Positions 20,699-32,868 of a stretch of 62,000 nucleotides of DNA are shown piece after piece. Below the pieces are notes generated by a model. That model saw only the letters and a program-made list of their open reading frames with translations. It was not told where the DNA came from and did no database searches. Made by a program: the position numbers and the translations under genes. The stretch spans positions 9,003,497 through 9,065,496 of the forward strand of contig CM043964.1 in the NCBI GenBank assembly GCA_014529385.2. Direction: 5' to 3'. The first letter of the stretch is position 1, and each line of letters opens with the position of its first letter. The stretch comes from Adiantum capillus-veneris. Its lineage: Eukaryota > Streptophyta > Polypodiopsida > Polypodiales > Pteridaceae.

Positions 20699-22344
20699 TT
20701 AGGTAGACCAAGGTAGTTTTAGGTAGTAGTCGAGTTCTAGAGTAGGAGTTGGAGTGGTAGAAGCGGGGAGAGGAGAGCTTGACAGTCCAGAGAGGCCAAA
20801 AAGCAGCCAAAAACAACATTAACACCATTTCACATGATAAGTAGGAGTAGAGTAAGTAGGACATCATGATTCAGGATCTAGAGCATTTCATGCATGTACA
20901 CTTGCTTGGTAAAGTCATCACAAGTTTGTAAAAGACGCAAAAAGACGTAAAAGTGTGTTTGAAAGCCTAAATGAAGTTCAAAAGTTACTGTGAGTGTTTC
21001 TGATAGATCTACAGAGCATCAGAAGCATTTCTGTCAGGAAAAAAATTAATTTCAAGCCAGGAGACATCCTACGCGTAGGATGTCTACTACAGGCTAATCT
21101 GGGAGGAATTTTGGGATTTTGAGTTGACCAGTGTGTTCAGAAGGTAGGGTTTACCCTAATTTAAACTGGAAAGTGGAAATTTGGCCATATCTTGACAGGA
21201 TAAGGCCAGATAGACTGAAATTGCCACACATCCTACCCAAATAGTGCCAAAATATTTTTTTGAGACCAAAACCATAAAATGGCTGCATGAGCATGTCTTG
21301 CATGATATATTGAGTGTTTCACCTCATTTGGGAGAGAAAATTGGGTTCAAAGCGGACATTAGCACTTTTGACTGAAAAAAGAAAAGAACAGCTGAAATTT
21401 GGGACTTTTGAAATCCAAACCAAAATCTAAGCATACCACTGGGTTACTGACATCAAGGGGAAGCTGTGGGACAACTCTGGGGTCAAACAGGTCAAAAAAA
21501 CATCCTACGCGTAGGATGTCGTTTGAGTGATTTTGGACTCCAAACCCAATTTTGAGTACACCAAAGTGATCAGCAACTCAAGGTGAGCCTGGGCTTTGAG
21601 TTTGAAGCCATTCTGATGAAAAAGACATTCTACGCGTAGGATGTCTAAAGCAAGAAATTGAAGCCAGACTTTGACAGTAAGCATAGCCAGGTGTTGTATA
21701 GCCTAAGGCAAGTCTCCTAGTCAATTTTGGTCCAAATTGGAGTGGATTAGACTAATCAATATCAGCAACAGGCTGTCGGAATAGATTCTTTACTCATTGA
21801 TCAGCTAATAGGTGTCCAAATCAAAAAGTAAAAACAGTTGTATGCTCAGCACAACAAGGGGAAACCACAATGCAAAAATCCAAGCAAAACACTGCAGGAG
21901 ACATCCTACGTGTAGGATGTCTATTGAGGCATAGTACAAAGAAAATTTGACCTGGCTTAGACAATGAGATTCTATTTGGCTTAAGGGTTCTAGAACTTCT
22001 TTCAGAAGTGAATTTGGACCTTGTTTGCCCATTTGACAAAGCAAAGACTGAATTCAGACGTTTTCGTGTAAATTGACCAACACCTGAGGGTAGTACAGTT
22101 TCAGATTAGCAGACCTAATCCATAACATCAGCAGTGTATAAAATACAGTAGTGGTTGAGATTAACTCTCCAGTTATACCAATCATTACTAAGATAACCTC
22201 TAGCAGATAAATGCTTTGACTCGATTGCCAAAATTAAAACGCTTGTGTACAGGTATATTCAGCAACAAAGCAAGAAGTTGTGCAGAAACTGACCCTTTGC
22301 CAGGTGAGTGGTTGGATTTGTGATAAATTGCATTGATAAGTTTG
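20699..22344 (+). other. H leader, copy 1 (after X)
   Basis: Non-coding leader of H between the X insertion and the gag start. It carries four copies of the palindrome at 21,062, 21,500, 21,623 and 21,899. Minus-strand open frames here repeat in the other leader copies and encode nothing recognisable. Confidence 0.7.
21062..21922 (+). repeat. Palindrome cluster, leader copy 1
   Basis: Half-site AGACATCCTACG is followed directly by its reverse complement. Copies: 21,062-21,085 (perfect, 24 bp), 21,500-21,519 (20 bp core), 21,623-21,646 (one C-to-T), 21,899-21,922 (centre CGTG instead of CGCG). Spacings are about 440, 123 and 276 bases. Confidence 0.95.
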
Positions 22345-22695
22345 ATGAATTTAAGATTAGGAAGATACATTGTTAGAGACCAGAAGGTGGTAGGTGATCA
22401 AGGTAGCTTAGTTTCCACCGAAGAGAGTGTAACTCAGGCAAGGCTAGATCCGCTAGCACCGATTATTGAGGAAGGTAGTGATACTGACACTTCGTCAGAC
22501 AAATCTTTCTTCATGATGGGTAGTCAACAGCCAGGAGGTTTCACCTATGATGGACCTATGCGAGGAGGAAGCACCTCCCAAAATTCTTTGAATAATTCCA
22601 AGCTCACTGTGATCTTCTTAGAGGGAACAAACTCGAGGGGAGCCCTAGTCTATTTTGACTATCGAGGCCGCAAGTGCATTTGTATTGAAGAGATG
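22345..22695 (+). pseudogene. Truncated H gag start, copy 1
   Basis: The first 117 codons or so of H gag, from the ATG matching 28,338, are present and then fused to LTR sequence at 22,695/22,696. The fused frame ends at 22,728. The protein is the same as in copy 2 and differs from the intact gag at three or so residues (for example E for D before GTNSRG). It is a by-product of the tandem duplication. Confidence 0.9.
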
Positions 22696-23394
22696 CCTAC
22701 ATTGAGCGCGTACGGTCCGGATTTGTGAGTTCCTTCTACGAGCTTCATCAGGTGTTTGGGTGAGCATACGTTGTCCGATTTTGCATTGCAGCATATCCAC
22801 ACGTTCACATTGAGTAGAAATACACATTAGGCACTTTAGATTTTGGAAACGAGGACCTGCAGATTTCGACGAGACATCCTACGTGTTTCTGCACCAGGTG
22901 TTTTGGGTTGAGATTTTGGTTCATAGACCTTAGGGAGAGCGACCTATTGGTATTAGTAGGATCTCCTCCAAGTTCTATGGTTTTTCGAGATTGTTTGATG
23001 GGTGTTCGACTCTATAAAGCATTATAAGAAGTTTCTTCTTATGCACTGTAGAGAACTCTGTAGGAATTAGTTAGGAGTTGGTCGAGTGTAGGTTGACACC
23101 TTATGCTTGCTTCCATGCGCCTGCGGGTCGAGCTTCGTCCTTAGCTGGCATTACATGTTATGTGAGTTCTCGTGGTGCTGACGTCCGTCGCGGCGTATCC
23201 GTCCAACATTGGCGCCGTTGCCGGGGACGAAAACCTTAGGTAGGTGACCGAGACTATTCCTTGAGGATTGGGATTTTTGGCTTGCCAATACCCTTGTTCT
23301 ACATTTAGATAGGATCAGAGGGTGGAGGACTCTCTAGGTCTTAGAGGGAGTCTAGGAAGCGTGTGCTTGGCCTAGATCCTTCGACTTCGGTAGA

Positions 23395-23645
23395 TGTGCG
23401 CTCCTTGCCGCACTGTCGAAGCAAGGGACTTGCCAATACACCATGTGCGAGCCACAAACGGCTCCAAGCACACAACAAGCCTAAACTAGCAAGCTCAAGG
23501 AAACAAAGGGCGTGTCACTCACCGCTCTACGCTCGCCTTCGTGGTGGATTCCTCGCCGCGATGAAGAAGAAACTGCAGTCGTGCCGCGCTCAACCGCTTC
23601 ACGGCCGTCGTGCCTTCGTAATGCTCGATCGCACACACACTCTCC

Positions 23646-23677
<32 letters not shown>

Positions 23678-23979
23678 AGGAGGTGAAGAAGAAGAAGATG
23701 GAGATGGAGCAAGAGGACTCTTCAATTGCACAAATGAGAGAATGAGTAAAAATTAGGTTTAGTTGGCTTTTGTAGGAGCTCACCCCATTCACACTTGGGC
23801 GCCCATGCTTAGCCAACTAATCCCTTGAATGTTCGTGTTAGAGTGCGCCTCTCATCGGCGATCACTCTACCTTTCCCTATTGGACCGACAAGCCCGGTGC
23901 CTGACTCTACTTAAATAAATAATATGGTTACAGTGTCCGTTGTAGGCGATAGGGTGTCCGTGTGCCGTGAGGGTTAACA
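23395..23979 (-). repeat. Solo LTR of X (585 bp)
   Basis: It is the same sequence as the X LTRs, flanked by GTAGA at 23,390-23,394 and 23,980-23,984, at exactly the position occupied by full-length X in leader copy 1. It is therefore the product of LTR-LTR recombination in a duplicated copy of the X insertion. Confidence 0.93.
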
Positions 23980-23984
23980 GTAGA

Positions 23985-25630
23985 TTAGGTAGACCAAGGT
24001 AGTTTTAGGTAGTAGTCGAGTTCTAGAGTAGGAGTTGGAGTGGTAGAAGCGGGGAGAGGAGAGCTTGACAGTCCAGAGAGGCCAAAAAGCAGCCAAAAAC
24101 AACATTAACACCATTTCACATGATAAGTAGGAGTAGAGTAAGTAGGACATCATGATTCAGGATCTAGAGCATTTCATGCATGTACACTTGCTTGGTAAAG
24201 TCATCACAAGTTTGTAAAAGACGCAAAAAGACGTAAAAGTGTGTTTGAAAGCCTAAATGAAGTTCAAAAGTTACTGTGAGTGTTTCTGATAGATCTACAG
24301 AGCATCAGAAGCATTTCTGTCAGGAAAAAAATTAATTTCAAGCCAGGAGACATCCTACGCGTAGGATGTCTACTACAGGCTAATCTGGGAGGAATTTTGG
24401 GATTTTGAGTTGACCAGTGTGTTCAGAAGGTAGGGTTTACCCTAATTTAAACTGGAAAGTGGAAATTTGGCCATATCTTGACAGGATAAGGCCAGATAGA
24501 CTGAAATTGCCACACATCCTACCCAAATAGTGCCAAAATATTTTTTTGAGACCAAAACCATAAAATGGCTGCATGAGCATGTCTTGCATGATATATTGAG
24601 TGTTTCACCTCATTTGGGAGAGAAAATTGGGTTCAAAGCGGACATTAGCACTTTTGACTGAAAAAAGAAAAGAACAGCTGAAATTTGGGACTTTTGAAAT
24701 CCAAACCAAAATCTAAGCATACCACTGGGTTACTGACATCAAGGGGAAGCTGTGGGACAACTCTGGGGTCAAACAGGTCAAAAAAACATCCTACGCGTAG
24801 GATGTCGTTTGAGTGATTTTGGACTCCAAACCCAATTTTGAGTACACCAAAGTGATCAGCAACTCAAGGTGAGCCTGGGCTTTGAGTTTGAAGCCATTCT
24901 GATGAAAAAGACATTCTACGCGTAGGATGTCTAAAGCAAGAAATTGAAGCCAGACTTTGACAGTAAGCATAGCCAGGTGTTGTATAGCCTAAGGCAAGTC
25001 TCCTAGTCAATTTTGGTCCAAATTGGAGTGGATTAGACTAATCAATATCAGCAACAGGCTGTCGGAATAGATTCTTTACTCATTGATCAGCTAATAGGTG
25101 TCCAAATCAAAAAGTAAAAACAGTTGTATGCTCAGCACAACAAGGGGAAACCACAATGCAAAAATCCAAGCAAAACACTGCAGGAGACATCCTACGTGTA
25201 GGATGTCTATTGAGGCATAGTACAAAGAAAATTTGACCTGGCTTAGACAATGAGATTCTATTTGGCTTAAGGGTTCTAGAACTTCTTTCAGAAGTGAATT
25301 TGGACCTTGTTTGCCCATTTGACAAAGCAAAGACTGAATTCAGACGTTTTCGTGTAAATTGACCAACACCTGAGGGTAGTACAGTTTCAGATTAGCAGAC
25401 CTAATCCATAACATCAGCAGTGTATAAAATACAGTAGTGGTTGAGATTAACTCTCCAGTTATACCAATCATTACTAAGATAACCTCTAGCAGATAAATGC
25501 TTTGACTCGATTGCCAAAATTAAAACGCTTGTGTACAGGTATATTCAGCAACAAAGCAAGAAGTTGTGCAGAAACTGACCCTTTGCCAGGTGAGTGGTTG
25601 GATTTGTGATAAATTGCATTGATAAGTTTG
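23985..25630 (+). other. H leader, copy 2
   Basis: Almost identical to 20,699-22,344, with the palindrome copies at 24,348, 24,786, 24,909 and 25,185, each exactly 3,286 bases downstream of copy 1. No gene. Confidence 0.75.
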
Positions 25631-25981
25631 ATGAATTTAAGATTAGGAAGATACATTGTTAGAGACCAGAAGGTGGTAGGTGATCAAGGTAGCTTAGTTT
25701 CCACCGAAGAGAGTGTAACTCAGGCAAGGCTAGATCCGCTAGCACCGATTATTGAGGAAGGTAGTGATACTGACACTTCGTCAGACAAATCTTTCTTCAT
25801 GATGGGTAGTCAACAGCCAGGAGGTTTCACCTATGATGGACCTATGCGAGGAGGAAGCACCTCCCAAAATTCTTTGAATAATTCCAAGCTCACTGTGATC
25901 TTCTTAGAGGGAACAAACTCGAGGGGAGCCCTAGTCTATTTTGACTATCGAGGCCGCAAGTGCATTTGTATTGAAGAGATG
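25631..25981 (+). pseudogene. Truncated H gag start, copy 2
   Basis: Same gag fragment as at 22,345, again fused to the LTR at CCTACATTGAGCG (25,981/25,982). It encodes the same residues as copy 1. Confidence 0.9.
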
Positions 25982-26517
25982 CCTACATTGAGCGCGTACG
26001 GTCCGGATTTGTGAGTTCCTTCTACGAGCTTCATCAGGTGTTTGGGTGAGCATACGTTGTCCGATTTTGCATTGCAGCATATCCACACGTTCACATTGAG
26101 TAGAAATACACATTAGGCACTTTAGATTTTGGAAACGAGGACCTGCAGATTTCGACGAGACATCCTACGTGTTTCTGCACCAGGTGTTTTGGGTTGAGAT
26201 TTTGGTTCATAGACCTTAGGGAGAGCGACCTATTGGTATTAGTAGGATCTCCTCCAAGTTCTATGGTTTTTCGAGATTGTTTGATGGGTGTTCGACTCTA
26301 GAAAGCATTATAAGAAGTTTCCTCTTATGCACTGTAGAGAACTCTGTAGGAATTAGTTAGGAGTCGGTCGAGTGTAGGTTGACACCTTATGCTTGCTTCC
26401 ATGCGCCTGCGGGTCGAGCTTCGTCCTTAGCTGGCATTACATGTTATGTGAGTTCTCGTGGTGCTGACGTCCGTCGCGGCGTATCCGTCCAACATTGGCG
26501 CCGTTGCCGGGGACGAA

Positions 26518-28337
26518 AACCTTAGGTAGGTGACCGAGACTATTCCTTGAGGATTGGGATTTTTGGCTTGCCAATACCCTTGTTCTACATTTAGATAGGA
26601 TCAGAGGGTAGAGGACTCTCTAGGTCTTAGAGGGAGACTAGGAAGCGTGTGCTTGGCCTAGATCCTTCGACTTCGGTAGATTAGGTAGACCAAGGTAGTT
26701 TTAGGTAGTAGTCGAGTTCTAGAGTAGGAGTTGGAGTGGTAGAAGCGGGGAGAGGAGAGCTTGACAGTCTAGAGAGGCCAAAAAGCAACCAAAAACTGCA
26801 TTAACACCATTTCACATGATAAGTAGGAGTAGAGTAAGTAGGACATCATGATTCAGGATCTAGAGCATTTCATGCATGTACACTTGCTTGGTAAATTCAT
26901 CACAAGTTTGTAAAAGACGCAAAAAGACGTAAAAGTGTGTTTGAAAGCCTAAATGAAGTTCAAAAGTTACTGTGAGTGTTTCTGATAGATCTATAGAGCA
27001 TCAGAAGCATTTCTGTCAGGAAAAAAATTAATTTCAAGCCAGGAGACATCCTACGCGTAGGATGTCTACTACAGGCTAATCTGGGAGGAATTTTGGGATT
27101 TTGAGTTAACTAGTGCGTTCAGAAGGTAGGGTTTACCCTAATTTAAACTGGAAAGTGGAAATTTGGCCATATCTTGACAGGATAAGGCTAGATAGACTGA
27201 AATTGCCACACATCCTACCCAAATAGTGCCAAAACATTTTTTTGAGACCAAAACCATAAGATGGCTGCATGAGCATGTCTTGCATGATATATTGAGTGAC
27301 TGAAAGGGGTTTCACCTCATTTGGGAGAGAAAATTGGGTTCAAAGAAGACATTAGCACTTTTGACTGAAAAAAGAAAAGAACAGCTGAAATTTGGGACTT
27401 TTGAAATCCAAACCAAAATCTAAGCATACCACTGGGTTACTGACATCAAGGGGAAGCTGTGGGACAAGTCTGGGGTCAAGCAGGTCAAAAAGACATCCTA
27501 CGCGTAGGATGTCGTTTGAGTGATTTTGGACTCCAAACCCAATTTTGAGTACACCAAAGTGATCAGCAACTCGAGGTGAGCCTGGGCTTTGAGTTTGAAG
27601 CCATTCTGATGAAAAAGACATCCTACGCGTAGGATGTCTAAAGCAAGAAATTGAAGCCAGACTTTGACAGTGAGCATAGCCAGGTGTTGTATAGCCTAAG
27701 GCAAGTCTCCTAGTCAATTTTGGTCCAAATTGGAGTGGATTAGACTAATCAATATCAGCAACAGGTTGTCGGAATAGATTTCTAACTCATTGACCAGCTA
27801 ATAGGTGTCCAAATCAAAAAGTTAAAACAGTTGTAGGCTCAGCACAACAAGGGGAAACCACAATGCAAAAATGCAAGAAAAACACAGTAGGAGACATCCT
27901 ACGTGTAGGATGTCTATTGAGGCATAGTACAAAGAAAATTTGACCTGGCTTAGACAATGAGATTCTATTTGGCTTAAGGGTTCTAGAACTTCTTTCAGAA
28001 GTGAATTTGGACCTTGTTTGCCCATTTGACAAAGCAAAGACTGAATTCAGACGTTTTCGTGTAAATTGACCAACACCTGAGGGTAGTACAGTTTCAGATT
28101 AGCAGACCTAATCCATAACATCAGCAGTGTATAAAATACAGTAGTGGTTGAGATTAACTCTCCAGTTATACCAATCATTACTAAGATAACCTCTAGCAGA
28201 TAAATGCTTTGACTCGATTGCCAAAATTAAAACGCTTGTGTACAGGTATATTCAGCAACAAAGCAAGAAGTTGTGCAGAAACTGACCCTTTGCCAGGTGA
28301 GTGGTTGGATTTGTGATAAATTGCATTGATAAGTTTG
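26518..28337 (+). other. H leader, copy 3 (without X)
   Basis: The leader copy joined to the intact gag. The X target GTAGA (26,676-26,680) is uninterrupted. The palindromes are at 27,044-27,067, 27,491-27,513, 27,616-27,639 and 27,892-27,915; two that are degraded in copies 1 and 2 are better preserved here. No gene. Confidence 0.75.
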
Positions 28338-31300
28338 ATGAATTTAAGATTAGGAAGATACATTGTTAGAGACCAGAAGGTGGTAGGTGATCAAGGTAGC
28401 TTAGTTTCCACCGAAGAGAGTGTAACTCAGGCAAGGCTAGATCCGCTAGCACCGATTATTGAGGAAGGTAGTGATACTGACACTTCGTCAGACAAATCTT
28501 TCTTCATGATGGGTAGTCAACAGCCAGGAGGTTTCACCTATGATGGACCTATGCGAGGAGGAAGCACCTCCCAAAATCCTTTGAATAATTCCAAGCTCAC
28601 TGTGATCTTCTTAGATGGAACAAACTCGAGGGGAGCCCTAGTCTATTCTGACTATCGAGGCCGCAAGTGCATTTGTATTGAAGAGATGCCAGCTCAGAGA
28701 TTGGAGATAATCCGAGTATATGATGATGGAGATAGATTCCGAGACGAAAAGGGGAACCACTATCTAATAGTTAGTAACCCTGAAGATTACAACAGATATG
28801 GAGATAACGTGGCGAAGGGGAAAATGTTTTTAGAAACTCAAGAACCGCCACCAAACATTGATTGGCCTGGAGCTATTTTTATGTATGATAAGAAAACAAC
28901 CAGGGTTCCAACTTATAAGGAGAACGTGGGAATCTACAAACATGAGAGTGAGGGTATAGTCTCTTACTTTCGTAGCAAAGAACCATACGTAAACGAATTA
29001 AGGAAAGACAAGGTTCTTTATTTATTCTCTTATGAAACTGTTATGGGGAAGGGTATAGTTTTTGTTGATAGATACGGGTGAGAATACCAACGTATTCTTC
29101 CAGAGGAGGTAGAGAGGGAAACAGGTCCAGGAGCATCAGCATATGCCCCTGGGGAAATGCCAAGAGCCACCTACACCCCAAGCAAGTCAACGAATCCTTT
29201 TTCAGATGAGTATGACACTACCTCACATTCCACTTGACCAGAAGCATTCAACAGCCAAGACCAATCGGCAACCCAGCCATCATTGCAGGCATGGCTTCGA
29301 CAGAGTGCAACAATGGAACCAGACCGGAACCGAGATGGTTATCAAGCCGCACGAGGGCTAAGGGATTTGCAAGAACCACCGCTCTATTCAAGGTATCAGG
29401 CAGAGAGTAAGCCAAAGACTCAAGGGTCGACAGATCCTGCAGGACCACCCATAGAACGAGTTCGAAGAGAAGAACCACCTCCAGCGAGAACCGTTAGAGA
29501 TTATGGCTTAGGAGCACCACTGGGAGAGGAACCAGCCTATTACAAAAGGCCTGAGGAGGTATATCGATTAGGACGGGGAGATCCAATGATAAGGTTTGTA
29601 GACCATCGAAGAGTTAGACCTTCTCAAGTGCAAAAATGGGTAAACAAGAAATACACAGGAAGCAGAGACCCAAGAGATCATGTAGCAGCCTTTGTGCGTG
29701 TAATTAGAGATGAAGAGGTGTTAGACTTTCCTACTCAATTTGCAGGGTTTGGTCTAACCCTTGAGGATGATGCTGCCACTTGGTTTGACTCTGTAGAGCG
29801 TAGAGACTTTGAGTCTATGGAGGAAGTGTTTGACGAGTTTATCGAGGAATTCTCACAAAGGTGAATAGCTCATAATACCGTCTCACAGATCCATACATTC
29901 AAACAAAAAGATGGAGAATCTGTACGAAAGGCAGCCCTAAGACTAAAAAGATATGTTAAGTTCTGTCCTGTTGAAGAACTGCCAACTCAGTCCAGACTTA
30001 TGCAGATCTTCATCCAAGGACTAAGGAATGCAGATCTCCAGAAAGACTTACATATGAAGAGGAGCACTACGTTGAATGAGTTGACCAAGGAAGCTCTTTA
30101 CCTGGTGGACAATTGTGCGGTCTACAAAGAGGGGGAGTTCAAGGACCTTCATGACGATTCGTCTTCACAACAAAGTGGAAGCAAGTCTTCTATGACATCA
30201 CCGAAAGGAGAAGTAGCTGTAAACCAGGAGCAGCTTGATGAAGTGCTAAAAAAGATCAACTTGTACGCTAAACCCCAGGCTAAACAGCCCAAGTGGTGTG
30301 CTATTGAACAAAAATGGACAAACCATGGGACCGAGGAATGTTATTATAACAAGGGATATGTGAGAGAGAGACCTTACGCTCCCCATACTTCAGTAGCTTC
30401 CCCTCAAGTTCCACCGATGCCTAGATATCAAGCAGGCAACCTACCAGGACCTGTAGGTGTAGAAAGACCACAACCGGTGTTGGGACAACAACCACCCCTA
30501 CGAGGATTACGACCAGTTGGTATAAGATACACACCAACAGTAACTGAATCAGAGGATAAGAATTTGGTGCCTATGCATGCATATTATGAAGATCCCAATC
30601 GATATGCGGAAAACCCTGTCTATTATCCACCGAAAGAACCCTCGACACCTGAACCATGGAGCATGATAGGAAACACAGAACCACCAACTCCTGCACTGGC
30701 AGCAGGAGAAGGCAGATATGGCTTAGATGAACGAACACTGATGTTCATAGCCAATGGAGACATGGGTGGACAGAGACATGCTTACCAACAAAGAGGAGCT
30801 CAAGGAGCACCTCAACAAGCCAAGGGACCCTGCTACAAGTGTGGTGAAGACCATTGGCTGAGAGACTGTCCTCATGATGAAATCATTAGAGTCAATGCGT
30901 ATTGCCCAGAATGTGGAATTACTCATTTGATTCCCGATTGCCCCAAAAACCCGAGCAAAGGAGCAGAAACCACCTTGAACATGCTAGAAACAGTACCTTC
31001 CAGTGGAGGATCAGAAAATGAAACAATCATACCTATTCAGGTGGTAACACGAGCCCAAGCTCAAAGAAGGACGAACGAACCCATAGTTGAAGAACCAAAA
31101 ACCGATGCCCAAAGTTTAGAAGCGAGAAATCAAAGAAGCACTTGGAAAGCTAGAAAGGCACGTAGGAAAGCCAAGAATGAACGAGAGCAAACAGCTCTAT
31201 CCGAGGAGTTAAAACATACAAAGGAGAGATTAGAGCGGTTAGAGTATCTAGCTAGCTTAAGCTCACACACCACGGAAACTATAGCACCCAGGGAAATAAT

Positions 31301-32868
31301 AGAGCCCAAAAGTGCAGGATCAGGAGGATCTGTATTGGCTGACAAGGTAAATGGGCAATTGGATGCACTGCTAAAAGCTTATGAAGCTAGACTTAAAAAG
31401 AACCAAACCCACGAGCAAAGGTGGATGACTTATCCATATACAGAAATAGAAAAACAGAGGTTGGATATGTGTAAAAATATGATCGACACAACTCAATCAT
31501 TGATGGAAGACCCATTGGGTAAACCTGCAAATTGGCATGAGGCACCAGCTCCAACCCCTATCCTACCAACTTTAGAGAAACATGTGGAAACAAAGGAAAA
31601 ATTCACTAATGCCTATGAGTCCAGAGGAGAACCTATCATAGTGCCAAATACCACAGATGGAACAAGTGACGGGGTCCAGCCTAAAATCTTGGCAGAAATG
31701 GGTAAGGACTGTAACGGTCTAGACAATTTGTGGAAGCAAATCCATGAGGCCAACGAGGCTAATAGGATAAGTAACCACCTGAATAGCACGAAAAAAGAAA
31801 AGAATGTGATCTTACCTCTTATTGAAGAATTTGAGGCAAGGTCGCAAATGAACTTTGAGATACATTCACAAGGGGGAGACCAAGGATCAATTAGTTCGGG
31901 GCATAGCCAACCAGACTCGCTAAGAACTTTACCCTCTTACCTAGGAGAGTACGAAGCCAAATCGGAAGTGAGAGCAATCCCATCTCAAAGACTTTCTTCT
32001 AACAAGGTGATGGATTTGCAAGGATTGATTGAGTTGTTGTCCACTCCGATGGCATGCACAATCACATTGGCAGAACTCCTGAGGTTACGGCCAAACATGT
32101 GGACCACAGTAGGTAAATGCCTAGAAAAATTTGGAGTAAAAGACCCCACTCTGAGCCTTCACGAAGGGATCAGAGAATTGGACAAGCCTCAACTAAACAC
32201 TAGGCCAGTACCATTGAACAAGGTTGGAGAATATTGCGAGGGAGAAGATGGAAACACCACGCTACCAGTAGAATTCCAAGGAGTAGTTTCCAAAGCTATT
32301 CTTGACAGTGGAGCGGGAGTTGCTATCTCCACCAAGGAAATCTGGAACAAATGGGGAAAACCAGCTTTGAGGGCTACCAGAATGAAACTGCAATTGGCAG
32401 ATGGGTTCATGGAGAAGCCTCTAGGACTCTTAGAAAAAGTGATTGTCACTTCGTGCGGAATCAAGTATAAGCATACATTTGCAATAGTCGATTTCGACAA
32501 AAAGAACAATTATGAGATCATCTTGGGACGACCATTCATGTGACAATTGAAGATGGTCCAAGATTGGGGTTATGACCACATATACCTCAGACATGGCGAG
32601 ATAACAACTAAAATACACGTGAAAGACCATAGTTACAAAGATGTGAACCAAACACCTGTGGACGAGTTTGATTCAGCTACAGTAGCAGGATCAGAACTTC
32701 CAGTATTGTTAGGGCAACCAAAAGAGCTATGGATGTGCGGAGCTTCACATTATGGAAGCTTAAGAAGAGAGGAATGCGTCTTAGAAAGAGCAATTGAGGA
32801 CAAAGAGTATATTCCGGAACCTTTCCCTGAAGATGTCTTGGAACCTCTCGAATGGTAACACATACTAG
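28338..32868 (+). pseudogene. gag: H gag and aspartic protease
   Basis: One frame runs from the ATG at 28,338 to the T2 insertion, broken by TGA at 29,079-29,081, 29,235-29,237, 29,862-29,864 and 32,541-32,543 and TAA at 32,856-32,858. The gag core (RDPRDHVAAFVRVI ... DDAATWFDSV ... FIQGLRNADLQKDL) spans about 29,580-30,120. Knuckles CYKCGEDHWLRDC (from 30,831) and CPECGITHLIPDC (from 30,903) both have CX2CX3HX4C spacing. A basic coiled-coil-like stretch covers about 31,140-31,260. The protease has ILDSGAGVAI (about 32,298) and IILGRPFM (32,517-32,540). All four TGA stops can be explained by CGA-to-TGA changes. T2 separates it from pol. Confidence 0.88.

Larger units (their letters stand above)
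11294..28688 (+). repeat. Threefold tandem unit: LTR end, PBS, leader, gag start
   Basis: Three copies run 11,294-22,695, 22,696-25,981 and 25,982-28,688. Each starts inside the LTR at CCTACATTGAGCG and ends inside gag at GAAGAGATG. After removal of X from copy 1 and the solo LTR from copy 2, the spacing of equivalent points is exactly 2,696 bases both times (11,402 = 2,696 + 8,706; 3,286 = 2,696 + 590). Copy 3 is 11 bases longer because of a short insertion near 27,298. Copies 1 and 2 agree against copy 3 after the X site, while copies 2 and 3 agree against copy 1 in the LTR part. Confidence 0.95.

Noticed and set aside
21062-21922. CRISPR-like array from regularly repeated palindromes
   Set aside because: The host is a plant genome, the repeats are perfect palindromes with 100-450 base intervals, and intervals are themselves related repeats rather than unique spacers.
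21805-22044. 79-residue minus-strand ORF conserved in three copies (also 25,091 and 27,822)
   Set aside because: It is within the tandem H leader; identity comes from recent duplication, and the third copy is already altered.
22333-22728. 131-residue ORF present in two identical copies, as an independent gene family
   Set aside because: It is the first part of H gag fused to LTR sequence at the tandem junction.
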